Assembly (NCBI GenBank): GCA_000697475.1
Contig: JNEU01000822.1
Span: 1-11,583 of the forward strand
Direction of reading: 5' to 3'
Origin: Lichtheimia corymbifera B2541
Lineage: Eukaryota; Mucoromycota; Mucoromycetes; Mucorales; Lichtheimiaceae
Length of the DNA stretch: 11,583 bases
In this document: positions 1 to 8,398 of the stretch, piece after piece
How the letters are laid out: the number at the start of each line of letters is the position of its first letter
Position numbering within the stretch: position 1 is the first letter of the stretch
Program-made: the position numbers and the translations under genes
The notes under the pieces: model-generated
The model's database searches: none
Told to the model about the DNA's origin: nothing
Seen by the model: the letters and a program-made list of their open reading frames with translations, nothing else

Positions 1-321
1 GACAATCGTGACATTATTGGCGAAGGACGTCAACTTAAAACGTTTTCGGGCCCACGATACAAACTTCGAACCACGTTGGCGATTATATCGAGTGCCCTTT
101 TGAAGTATAATAAGAGTTAATAGATAATGGTAAAAAACTAGCAATGTGAATCATACCTCTAGCACACCCTTAATGTCGTTGTACATCTCCTGATTGATAA
201 AAATCTTTCCACGTCGTTCAGGGGTTGCCGACTCCCTGTACTCCTCGAGCAGCTCGTTGAATCGTGTTCGGGATAACCATGTGCATTGGTACTCGCTCTC
301 AGAACCTTGGGTGGTGCTCAT
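1..321 (-). CDS. 5' part of an integrase-like (transposon or domesticated) protein gene, cut by the window edge
   Basis: Two exons are readable on the minus strand. Exon 1 runs 321→157 (55 codons, starting MSTTQGSESEYQ). A 60-nt intron follows (156→97, donor GTATGA, TTAAC-type branch site, acceptor AAAAG). Exon 2 (96→1, 32 codons) stays open to the edge. The in-frame ATG at 369 is less likely: the ATG at 321 has the better context (CCACCATGA) and a TATA box sits 58 bp upstream. The joined peptide has the pattern F-N-E-L-L-E-E-Y, then RRGKIFINQEMYNDIKGVL, then SKFVSWARKRFKL. This recalls, from memory of the family, the N-terminal region of KRAB-A-domain-containing-2-like and related integrase proteins, in which a 'kinase-like lysine…W.RK.F.L' stretch precedes a zinc-binding H2C2 and an rve core. 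No catalytic DDE residues lie inside the window, so the family call is tentative; the exon structure is more certain. Confidence 0.5.
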
Positions 322-378
322 GGTGGAAGTAGGATGATTAAGAAATGCAAACAATGAGACGAATATCAAGCTGCTGTG

Positions 379-386
379 TATTTATA
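379..386 (-). promoter_or_regulatory. TATA box of the left-edge gene
   Basis: Minus-strand TATAAATA lies 58 bp upstream of the ATG at 321. Start would then fall near 350, giving a 5' leader of roughly 30 nt that ends in CCACC before the ATG. Spacing and start context support the exon model. Confidence 0.45.
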
Positions 387-749
387 TTCTAATACCTCCC
401 GTAGATACCCGATTATCCATGGCTGCGATCATTAATCCACCCAATTCAGCAATACATTGTCATCATCTCTAGCCATATATAGTAAGTGTAATAGCTGGTA
501 TACTAGCCCTATGCTCAATTCCCACGATATCACATGCCTGCGATAACTATATCTCTTTGTCAGCAAATGATGGCTAATACAGCTCGTGCGAACATATAGG
601 TACTTTATTACCGATAAGAGCACAACTGCGAAGCCGAGGCATACTTTGACAATCACACTTAGATGGGTATATGCACTAGTATCTAGTATATACATACTCT
701 AATCTTTGTCTATTACTCGATCCCCATACTAACCCCGAGATGATGCATA

Positions 750-845
750 GCTAATAGGTGGATTTTGGTGATCATATCTACATTCACGAAGCGGCCATAT
801 CGCTTAACATTATACACGGCTAATAGGAGCGATTTGGTGATCATA
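750..845. repeat. 27-bp imperfect direct repeat, two copies
   Basis: Positions 750–776 and 819–845 match at 23 of 27 bases. Both begin GCTAATAGG and end TTTGGTGATCATA, with the differences confined to the middle; starts are 69 bp apart. The second copy ends just before the palindromic array, so both may belong to the same non-coding element. Confidence 0.6.
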
Positions 846-854
846 GGTGTATAT

Positions 855-983
855 CCCGAAATGACCCGGGTCATTTCGGGAATGTCTGTGTAGGCTGAAA
901 TGACCCGGGTCATATTGGGATCCGGTTTTGACCCGGGTCATTTTGGGTTATTTCCAGAAATGACCCACATCCCGAAATGACCC
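855..983. repeat. Array of ATGACCC half-sites with a perfect 26-bp palindrome
   Basis: A 13-bp unit, CCCGAAATGACCC, and its relatives occur eight times in 129 bp. Forward units lie at 855–867, 895–906, 924–934, 954–966 and 971–983. Reverse units lie at 868–880, 907–919 and 935–947. The first forward/reverse pair makes a perfect 26-bp palindrome centred on CCCGGG; the second and third pairs are imperfect versions. The last copy is identical to the first. Such clustered half-sites are typical of subterminal repeats of DNA transposons or of binding sites for a dimeric protein; neither is proven here. Confidence 0.75.
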
Positions 984-2426
984 ACAACAGATCAGCTGAC
1001 CCGTCGCACGACGTTTACAGCACTGAAAGAATTGGATATTGATGGTAAGAGATGGGATCGGATAGCAAGTGCGATATACATTGATATATATACCTTTGCA
1101 GGAGTTTATTCCAGACCATTCACCAAGTTGTGGACACTTTTACATGCATTGGGTGCGTCATTGACACAGCTCACGATTGACTATGGCGGTTGGGATAAAG
1201 ATGGCAAGCCGACCCAGCTGTGCGATTATCTGGATGAATGCCCGAATTTGGTGGCACTATCGATTTCATATGATGATTTTAATCCGACCTCTGTATCGTG
1301 CACGTACCCAAGGCTCAAAAAGTTGGATCTCATCCATGTCAAGATGAGGATGGATATGCGTACATTCCTTCGACCCCTCCCTCAGCTCCAGTTATTGAGT
1401 ATCATACCCGCACCACGTTCTTCTATATTACCGGATATCGACCAATCATGTCCGTTATTGCAGCAACTCTTATTGGCAAAGCATTTTTATCAGAATCGGC
1501 CTGATATCAGCGACATTCGAGAGGATAGCAGATTGCGTGTGGTGACTGTGACAGATCCTGGAAAACGGAAAAAGTTCAAAGGCGATGATATGTTGCGATA
1601 TATCGTGAAGCATCGTGATACCATTGAACGGATTGACATTGAATCCCGCTTTGTGTTTTCTGTACCAAGCACTATATTGCACCACGAGAGCACCCTGGAT
1701 ATCATATTCATGCGATTGCGTCAAATACACTATCCTGCTCACGCTGTGGAGTGTTACATGCCTTTTATCGTCTGGCTACTACAGCATGCTCCTCAACTGG
1801 AATCCATCCAAACTGTGCATGGACGTTTGCAGGAACCTGTTTTTGAAGAACTCATGAGCGGAACACATCGTCATTTCAAGAGTATTGGATTAAAGGCAAA
1901 TAGCAGGTCACAGAGGAATGAGCAGCAATTCATCCAATACCATCTGAACCTTGGTCATCAATCGAACCTGGAAGAGATTCATATCGAGATCGAGGAAGAA
2001 CCACCATCGGATTCATGGATCTTGTTGATCCCACAGTTGACACAATTGAGTCATATTGAAGTTCGCTTTGGAGAGTCACCGGGTACGGATGGAGAAGGTA
2101 CTAGGTATGGAGAAGTAGCATCTTTTATCTCCAATATCGCTTCTGGATGTCCTGGTATGAAACGATTTACTTTGACGGCTCCAACATCAGAAGTTCATTA
2201 CACGATTTTTCCTACCATGGCAGCTCATACCAATCTGAAAATGCTAGTAATCACCGCGCATCATTTATCGGGTGCTGACTCAAGGCTGCCATCCTCTATT
2301 CAAGGATTTCAACAGCTTCAAGTACTTCATCTCACGCTTTATTCCTTGGATGCTCAAGTTCACACTCTACTCAACACCGGATCATTCCAATTCATATACA
2401 ATCAGAAAGAGCATTATTTTCCGTAA
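981..2426 (+). CDS. Copy A: LRR protein gene lacking its F-box end (5'-truncated paralogue, probable pseudogene)
   Basis: The frame is open from 981, after a TGA at 978 inside the palindromic array, with no ATG in the first exon. The intron is 1045–1101 (57 nt, GTAAGA…TTTGCAG), joining TALKELDID to GVYSRPFTKLW. It sits at the same place and phase 1 as in the three neighbours. Exon 2 (1102–2426) is intact for 440 codons and carries irregular LRRs such as CPNLVALSISYD, YPRLKKLDLI, LPQLQLLSII, SNLEEIHIEIEEE and LQVLHLTL. Only about ten residues upstream of the intron resemble the paralogues; the whole F-box part is missing. The first in-frame ATG is at 1344 and would give a 360-residue LRR-only product. 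The clean frame argues for recent truncation or continued use; an unrecognised upstream exon cannot be excluded. Family knowledge: the LRR part would bind substrate, but without an F-box it could not dock on Skp1. Confidence 0.6.
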   Translation, partial: PTTDQLTRRTTFTALKELDIDGKRWDRIASAIYIDIYTFAGVYSRPFTKLWTLLHALGASLTQLTIDYGGWDKDGKPTQLCDYLDECPNLVALSISYDDFNPTSVSCTYPRLKKLDLIHVKMRMDMRTFLRPLPQLQLLSIIPAPRSSILPDIDQSCPLLQQLLLAKHFYQNRPDISDIREDSRLRVVTVTDPGKRKKFKGDDMLRYIVKHRDTIERIDIESRFVFSVPSTILHHESTLDIIFMRLRQIHYPAHAVECYMPFIVWLLQHAPQLESIQTVHGRLQEPVFEELMSGTHRHFKSIGLKANSRSQRNEQQFIQYHLNLGHQSNLEEIHIEIEEEPPSDSWILLIPQLTQLSHIEVRFGESPGTDGEGTRYGEVASFISNIASGCPGMKRFTLTAPTSEVHYTIFPTMAAHTNLKMLVITAHHLSGADSRLPSSIQGFQQLQVLHLTLYSLDAQVHTLLNTGSFQFIYNQKEHYFP

Positions 2427-2769
2427 TCGCAGAGAGAGGCATTGCAGTGGTTTCCTAGCATTCGTTTCATTAAATACCCTCCCTTTGATTCACAATATAA
2501 AGCTATCATTGTTGTAGTATGTCATTGCCCAGTAATACCATAATGCTACATGTGAACCAATGCTGAGAACAGAGGGGTTAAAAACCATATTCATCGACTG
2601 GCGGGTGTGGAATAACCAATATGCTCCGAAAACCCTGGACCAATCAAAATTGGATGATACGACTGTGATGCAAGGCCATTATACAGTAGCTTTAGTTATC
2701 TTCCATCACAGCTCGCTTCTTCTTCCACGTTTTTGTTTTTCTCACAGCCCTCAACCACTATTGACCTTC
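2427..2769. other. Spacer between copies A and B, with probable B promoter
   Basis: There is no separate gene. An AATATAAA at 2494–2501 may serve as the 3'-end signal of copy A. CCAAT boxes occur near 2552, 2615 and 2640; the last is paired with an inverted ATTGG (2640–2644 and 2649–2653). The stretch from 2700 to the ATG is rich in pyrimidines. The reading frame of copy B stays open back to an ATG at 2560, but that part has no domain similarity and looks like leader sequence. Confidence 0.45.
2712..2727 (+). promoter_or_regulatory. Shared pyrimidine-rich upstream box of copy B
   Basis: CTCGCTTCTTCTTCCA ends 42 bp before the ATG of copy B. A 15/16 match (8417–8432) ends 37 bp before the ATG of copy D. 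Conserved spacing suggests a start-site or leader element, or simply retained sequence from the duplication. Confidence 0.4.
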
Positions 2770-4487
2770 ATGACTTTTGGACAAGATATGGATGACATTT
2801 CATGTGATAGTCCATCTTTGGTGGATACTAGCAAGCGTGTTGATTTCATCAGCGAGTTGCCCTTGGAAATCGTAGTGGAATGCATTGTTCCTAGGATCAT
2901 GGAATATCATGGTCGAGCTTTTAATCTCATCGGACGACAGAATTACTTTGCAGTGTGCACAACGTGGAGCAAACGGATTGCTGAAAACAACGACAGCATT
3001 CATTTCAACCTTGAAAGCGATCGGTTGTCGTCGAAGCTCGATTTTATGCGTGTCAAGGCAGTGGCACCTTACATCAAGACGCTCATTGTAGTAACTCGTA
3101 GTGTGGCATCCATATTCAAGCTTGTCCACTATGGCCAGCTTTCGTCATTGCATAATTTGACGATCAAAGGTAAGGATGTCGATGATGACGTGCATACAAA
3201 TTTAGTTCACCAACACTGGTACCCCCATTTCATTTAGAAACAGGGTTTCACTTGGCATGGATGCAGCTATTGGGATCGATCCCCAACCTAAAATGCCTAT
3301 GCATCACGTTCAAAGAAAAGGCGAATTCACTGCAATTATGCGACATGCTCAACCAATGCCCCACGCTTATCCAATTGAGAATTTCAATCGCTGAAGACTT
3401 TAGCTTAACTTCATCACTATATCCCAAACCCATGTATCCCAACATACGTCATCTTGAAGTTTCCTACGATCCACCGGGTCCTAGTATGCATATACAGTTC
3501 TTTGAGTATTTTTCTGGTTTGCGTCTGCTGAGATTGACGGATCCTCCAAGCAACCAGGAAGCTGTGTATACGCTTTCTCAGTATTGTCCAAATCTGCAAC
3601 AGGTCTTCCTAGGCAATCATAGCGATGTATCGGACACCATACGACACCACGATGACTGGCAACAAGGTTTCCAATTGTTATCTATCCATGACACGCCGCT
3701 CCATTGGAATCTTTTTGAGGACATTATAAGGTACCATCATACTACACTCGAATCATTTGCATTGCAAGGCTATTTTTCCAACTGTCCACCTATCGCGATA
3801 TTTGCCGACGATGGTATCGTATTCAGTCAACTGCGTTCATTGCGGCTCCCCAGAAATTTGAAACCACATGCCATGGGTGTTCTTGAATGGATGATATCAC
3901 ACGCGCCTAATATGGAATATGTGGAGTCGATTTGTGGAGGTGTACGAGGTAGGATCCTGAATGCCTTGCTATCTCGACCTGTGAGAACAGTTACTTTGGA
4001 GTGTTCGGAATTGTCTACTCATGTGGATGAGAAAAGATTCCTTAACCATCACGTACAGCTGGGCAGAGAATCATCTCTGCAAAACGTCAAATGCACTATC
4101 TTCAATCTTTTGTACGAGGGTGCTGATTGGGTATTCTTGATTCCATTACTACAACAACTCAAGACCCTGGAGCTGGATGTTACATATAACAATAATGTGC
4201 GCTTATTGAATGCACTTTTTGCTGCGATTTCACGTGGATGTAAATCTCTTGAAAAGTTGACATTGGCATTTCGCCCTTTTCCATTTTCGATTCTACCATT
4301 ATCTGAACACCCGCGTTTGAAGCATCTAGTCATTGATTCGTTCAGACTGCCTAATGGGATTATAATCAGTTTGAGACGATTTCAGCATCTCGATTCATTA
4401 CATCTCAAGCTCCGGTACTATGATCAGCAAAGGATTGTACAATTGAAGCGGGACATACCTCATGTAGCAATTCGAACCCAAAAATAG
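2770..4487 (+). CDS. Copy B: F-box/LRR protein, probable SCF ubiquitin-ligase substrate adaptor
   Basis: Two exons: 2770–3169 and 3238–4487, 549 residues. The intron is 3170–3237 (68 nt, GTAAGG…CATTTAG), phase 1, joining LTIK to ETGFHLAWMQLLG. The start MTFGQDMDD is chosen because copy D starts at the equivalent point; the upstream in-frame ATG at 2560 adds no recognisable domain. Residues about 23–71 form the F-box (RVDFISELPLEIV, then FAVCTTWSKRI; the LP and VC…W positions fit the family pattern). The rest is irregular LRRs, for example CPTLIQLRIS, YPNIRHLEVSY, FSGLRLLRL, CPNLQQVFLG, LKTLELDV and HPRLKHLVID. Known for the family: the F-box binds Skp1 within Cullin-1 ligases and the LRRs select the target. 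The target is unknown here. No TPR, signal peptide or membrane segment is seen. The closest relative in the window is copy D. Confidence 0.85.
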
Positions 4488-4590
4488 TATTACTGATCAC
4501 CCATGCAGCCGTAATGTCATTATCCAAAGACTGGTATGCTCGCCCCTTTGCTATTGCTCTACTCAGCGGTTATCGTTACAACCATCCTTT

Positions 4591-4630
4591 GCTCTCTCTC
4601 TCTCTTTCTCGCTCTCTCTTTGTTTTTTTG
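4591..4630. repeat. CT-rich simple sequence
   Basis: A (CT)n run starting at 4592, interrupted by TTT and G, is followed by a run of seven T at 4623–4629. It lies in the probable 3' untranslated region of copy B. Confidence 0.7.
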
Positions 4631-4637
4631 CTCGAAT

Positions 4638-4643
4638 GATAAA
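4638..4643 (+). terminator. Possible variant poly(A) signal of copy B (GATAAA)
   Basis: GATAAA lies about 150 nt after the stop. Its surroundings resemble those of AATAAA behind copy D (GATAAAACGTTGGTTTG versus AATAAAATGTTGCTTGC, both followed shortly by ATTAGC). The signal is therefore inferred from the paralogue; a canonical AATAAA also occurs at 4724–4729. Confidence 0.35.
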
Positions 4644-4731
4644 ACGTTGGTTTGTCATATTAGCTGACATGCTCATTCTATGACAACATGTATCTTGGAT
4701 ATAGCCTCATCATGTTTCTGGCAAATAAAGG

Positions 4732-4755
4732 AGCATGTATTATAGCATGTATTAT
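4732..4755. repeat. Perfect 12-bp tandem duplication
   Basis: AGCATGTATTAT occurs at 4732–4743 and again directly at 4744–4755. It is probably a slippage product; no function is indicated. Confidence 0.7.
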
Positions 4756-5004
4756 ATCCCACAAGTGTAGAAAGCAATCAGTCAGATTGAAGCAAATATA
4801 GGATGGTGGCGATAACTATGTATGTGTGCCAGCATAGATGTTGTTTGTATCCTTCGCATGGACCATAACTGTGATATCCTTCCCAATTCTGCGTTGATGA
4901 TTTTTATTTTCATAGATGAAAAACCTGCCCTACCACAGCTAGCTACACCCAATGCCCATAACCCACCAACATACAACTCTTACCATATCGATCTTGGTAT
5001 CATC

Positions 5005-5430
5005 CTACATGTACAGATCCTGACATTGTGTGAATCACTATACAAAGCCTTATATGCTTCATCCAGACTCACCACATTTACCACGAGCACCTTGCCAAAT
5101 CAATGCATCCTTGAGAATACCGATACAAAGCAGATGACCCATATACCATCGATCCCATCCAAGAAGGTGTCCATAAATACAGTAGTTGCACCCAAGGAAG
5201 AGAAGATCAAGAGCAGGCTTGAAGAAAGCTATATTGTAGCTTGAAATCCTTGCCCTTCATTGTTTCACCATCCGGGGTAGTAAAGCATCATCCACATTCA
5301 GCACCAAACGATATGCCTTGCAATGCCTGGATATGCACCTTTTGAAATAATGATAATCAACAGCCTGAACCAAGCAGCCCCTGCATGTACCATATATACC
5401 AACATTACCTCCCATCTTATTCGGCGTGTC
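5005..5430 (-). pseudogene. Possible decayed medium-chain dehydrogenase/quinone-oxidoreductase-like remnant
   Basis: Minus-strand translation gives protein-like pieces in different frames, separated by stops. A stretch NVGIYGTCRG (about 5377–5406) recalls the glycine-rich start of a Rossmann nucleotide-binding fold. Further on, LGATTVFMDTFLDG is followed near 5005–5095 by VVNVVSLDEAYKALYSDS, which recalls the C-terminal end of zinc-type alcohol dehydrogenases and quinone oxidoreductases. Order and spacing fit one gene read leftward, with the frame broken several times. The similarity is from memory and weak; chance open stretches remain a real alternative. Confidence 0.18.
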
Positions 5431-5547
5431 CATTCTTGTAGCTATGCAAGTGTATACACACAACTTGGTGAGAAGCCCTTAGTTTGCTGGTAGCAGGCTT
5501 GTGCTGGACGACTAGCGCTGGTGCTTTTGGAGTTATTGTTGTTCAAG

Positions 5548-5637
5548 ATGACCGAGCTCGATCCCAAGATCTTGGGCACAATTGCGGCAACCGCCATTGT
5601 GGACGATCGTTTCTCAGTGAGGTGCCGTTGTCGAAAG
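5548..5637 (+). other. Small open stretch, possible first exon or remnant
   Basis: An ATG at 5548 begins MTELDPKILGTIAATA and continues for 30 codons to CGAAAG, directly followed by GTAAAA, a plausible donor. A stop comes three codons later if it is not spliced. No downstream exon in a compatible frame could be found with confidence before copy C starts at 5942. The product is not recognised. Confidence 0.15.
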
Positions 5638-5821
5638 GTAAAAGTGTAAACTGGTTGTATAAAAAAGGAAGGCTGAAACAAGCATAAGCTAAGAGGCGTG
5701 CAGATGCAGAGATGAGGCGTAACCAGGAAACGAATGTAGGCTAGCAACCAATCTGATGGCCGTGGAGGGATTAGCGATGTTGACAAGGAGTAGAAGCAAA
5801 GCTTTAAAGAAGGTCGCCAAG

Positions 5822-5830
5822 TATAAAAAG
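5822..5830 (+). promoter_or_regulatory. TATA-like box upstream of copy C
   Basis: TATAAAAAG lies 112 bp before the ATG at 5942, so transcription could start near 5855 and give a leader of about 85 nt. A second TATAAAAAAGG at 5658–5668 is less well placed. Confidence 0.35.
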
Positions 5831-5900
5831 GTGTTGTGGAAATAAAAGGCTGTGTTCCAAGGAGAGCCTGGGCTGATAAATTTTATGTTTAGGCGGGGCT

Positions 5901-5908
5901 TGACGTGA
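5901..5908 (+). promoter_or_regulatory. TGACGTGA, CRE-like/bZIP-type site before copy C
   Basis: TGACGTGA lies 34 bp before the ATG of copy C. A related TTACGTCA (reverse TGACGTAA) lies upstream of copy D. These fit the core of bZIP/CREB-ATF sites. Given the TATA position, the copy-C site would fall in the leader, so function is uncertain. Confidence 0.22.
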
Positions 5909-5941
5909 CACTGGTGAATCTCACGTTTCTTCCTCCCGACA

Positions 5942-7983
5942 ATGACACACACTATTTGGAACGATTTATACCAACAGCCTACACTCGCAGTCTCTTCTGA
6001 TAAATATACCAAGCTTGTTCACGATTCCACATCTCAACTGGATGGACCTCTTCAATCGATCTTGTCATCGTTGGATCGTCGCGCCATGGCATTCACAAAG
6101 CTTGCCAGCTATGACGCTGCCCTTAGTGACGCCAAACTGATACAGCAACTCTCGCCTTCTGAAGCTCTTGGATATATACGCGAAGCCGATATTTACAGTG
6201 GGCAAGGAAAACAGCGTCAAGTCATTGACATATGCAACAAAGGCTTGAATATGGTGAATACCATGGATACGCGCTATGATACATTACAGCGAATGAAGGC
6301 CGATGCAGAACAACGCCAAAACACACGCGTCGACTTTATCTCTCAGCTACCAAACGACATTGTTATCACCATGCTCATCCCATTGTTTACGCATTATCAC
6401 TACTGGCGCCCATTGACACCATGGCCATACTTGTATGTGTCCCATCAATGGAGCGAACGTATTATTCAATCGCTGAAAGGATTACGTTTTAAGACTGGAT
6501 ATGATGACACCAAATATGTGAAGAAGGATCCTCAGATGACCATATTTGCGCGACATGTCAAGGAACTTCATATTGGACGGTTCTCCCAAGGAACATGGCT
6601 GTGTGATCTATTACGCAAGAATGACTTTTGCTCGTTACAGGATTTGATTATCAGTAAGTTGTTTTATTACTTTCTAAATACATTTATATTTACCATCATT
6701 GCTATTTAGATTTCGGTGCGGATTGCGTGCATGGCTTGATTTCCTCGTTAAAGTCCATCAGCAGCACTTTGACCCAAATTCGAATTGTGCGACAATCCGG
6801 GGCTATGTTGCCAATCGGTCACATTCTGCTCAACTGCCCCAATCTCGTGTCCCTCTGGCTATCTCTCGACTCTGTTGATTATCTCACCTCACTTCCAATG
6901 ATGACATGCACCACATTGACCAAGCTATCCATCTTCATATCGAAAAGGGAGCTTACATCAGCTGACTTCATGGCAATTGGAAGGCGTTTGCCATCACTCA
7001 TGGACCTTCGATTTAATACATGCAGCGATGTACAATCAATGCGGGTTCTCTTGGACTATTATCCATGGATGAACTGCCTTACGGTCTACGGCAGTGGCGG
7101 AGGATCCCAAATCCATTTATTGCATGAAGGACCTATGCGTGAAGGAACTGGAATTACACATCTTGCCATCATGGTATCTTCTTTGGATCATCCTCTTTGG
7201 GAGAATATGGTTTATATACTAAGACAGTGCCATATGACGGTTGAACGCCTTCGGTTCGAGGTAGAGCTTGATTCAGAGCAGGAGGAAGAACTATACAATC
7301 TTGAGTTTCGTCGATTGAAAAAGGCTCACCTTGATGGCTCGGGATGGTGGATTCCACGACATGCCCCCATGATTGAAGAACTGATGATATCACCAATAAC
7401 CATCAATGCCAACCCTTCAGTGCTTGACGTGGTGCCAGTCAACCTAATGGCGCTCCATTTGGATGTTGTGGAGACAGATAACGTTGACCAGAAAGCACTC
7501 ATCGAACGATACCTCCTCCGGTTTACCAATCATCCCAATTTGAAAGAACTCGCTGTTAATTTCCATACCACGAACAATGCCGACAACCTGTACAATGCAA
7601 TCCTTCATCTTCGACATCTACAACACCTCAAGATCAGCGTTATGTATGATTGGGATTCCAACCAAATGCAAAGATTCCTTGATCTGCTTGTCAAGCGATG
7701 CCCTAATCTAGCGGGCCTAGAGATCAGCTGCAGGAATGCGCCATCTATCGATTCTATCCATGCCTTGAAGCAGCTCGACCACTTGGAGAAACTTGCATTT
7801 TCAGGCTTTAACACCGAGGGAGATCATGACTTTTGGTATGCCGTTCAATCCTTGCCAAAACTCAAATGGTTACGGTTCTGCTGGAAAAGCCCAGACACTA
7901 TGCATGATATTGGTCGTCTCAAAGGACAACGGCCTGACTTGAAAATTGACAGCGGCGACGGAGATTTTCTATCATTCTATTAA
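5942..7983 (+). CDS. Copy C: TPR–F-box–LRR protein (Pof3/Dia2-like architecture)
   Basis: Two exons: 5942–6653 and 6710–7983, 661 residues. The intron is 6654–6709 (56 nt, GTAAGT…TATTTAG), phase 1, joining LQDLII to NFGADCVHGLISSL. The ATG at 5942 has A at −3. Residues about 41–72 (RRAMAFTKLASYDAALSDAK, ending SPSEA) and 75–106 (ALGYIREADIYSGQGKQ…) form two TPR-like helical repeats. The F-box spans about 129–176 (RVDFISQLPNDIV … LYVSHQWSERI). LRRs follow to the end, for example CPNLVSLWLSL, HPNLKELAVNF, LQHLKISV, CPNLAGLEIS, LEKLAFSG and LPKLKWLRF. The order TPR, F-box, LRR is that of fission yeast Pof3 and budding yeast Dia2, SCF adaptors tied to genome stability. Architecture, not sequence identity, supports the comparison, and in this expanded family orthology is unlikely. 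An AATAAA follows the stop by 39 nt. Confidence 0.88.
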
Positions 7984-8022
7984 TACCCCTTTCATGCCTT
8001 GTTGCCATTTTAGCCAAAACAA

Positions 8023-8028
8023 AATAAA
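8023..8028 (+). terminator. Poly(A) signal of copy C
   Basis: AATAAA lies 39 nt after the TAA stop, in an A-rich stretch. Confidence 0.5.
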
Positions 8029-8398
8029 GCCCTTTGATGTGTACCTGCAATATGATTCCTTTACATGAATGGCGCATAGAAGAGCTTCGTTACTGGATAG
8101 CAAAATCTACATTTTAGCTCCATATATAAGTGGGATGATGGAAAATGGCTATCCCATTCAGATGGCATCGACTCATGATGCTACGGGAATATGGGGCACC
8201 ATGCATGAAAAAAGCTGTACCTGCTGACAAATACGATTTGCGACCCTTATCAATGGATATGTTGTACTTGAGCCATGTCAATGATTAATGGTAGACGAAA
8301 TACTTGCAAGGGCCTATTGCTATCATGGCGTAAGCGTGGAACGGAATCTATGATGTCACAGCCATATGACTGTTATACAAGGGTTGATGGATTTGAGG

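Larger units (their letters stand above)
322..980. other. Intergenic region without a supported gene
   Basis: Apart from the TATA box of the leftward gene, the direct repeat at 750–845 and the palindromic array at 855–983, nothing is recognised. Two minus-strand open frames of 87 and 66 codons (432–695 and 713–913) have no recognisable domain; the second runs through the repeats and is probably fortuitous. No F-box sequence that could serve as a first exon for the truncated LRR gene at 981 is found on the plus strand. Confidence 0.6.
4488..5941. other. 1.45-kb region without a firm gene
   Basis: It contains the 3' flank of copy B, a CT-rich simple stretch (about 4591–4630), a perfect 12-bp tandem duplication, possible decayed dehydrogenase pieces on the minus strand, a 30-codon open stretch at 5548–5637, and two TATA-like sequences (5658–5668 and 5822–5830) before copy C. 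The longest open frame, 4822–5244 plus strand (140 codons), has no domain that I recognise and an undistinguished composition, so it is not called. Confidence 0.5.

Noticed and set aside
855..983. CRISPR array
   Set aside because: Units alternate in orientation, spacers are only a few to about 25 bases and irregular, and the context is eukaryotic.
1032..1101. Reading copy A straight through its intron from a TTG
   Set aside because: The intron happens to be 57 nt without stops, but its position, donor GTAAGA and acceptor GCAG match the introns of the other three copies, and TTG is not an expected nuclear start codon.
1470..1742. Minus-strand open frames inside copy A (and similar ones inside B, C and D)
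   Set aside because: They lie entirely opposite well-supported LRR exons and show no domain; they are shadows of the coding strand.
2560..2769. N-terminal extension of copy B from the ATG at 2560
   Set aside because: In-frame and open, but contains CCAAT boxes and the shared upstream box, has no domain, and copy D starts at the equivalent of 2770.
4822..5244. 140-codon plus-strand open frame
   Set aside because: Longest frame in the B–C gap, but no domain, no convincing start context and no splice signals; the minus strand of the same stretch looks at least as protein-like.
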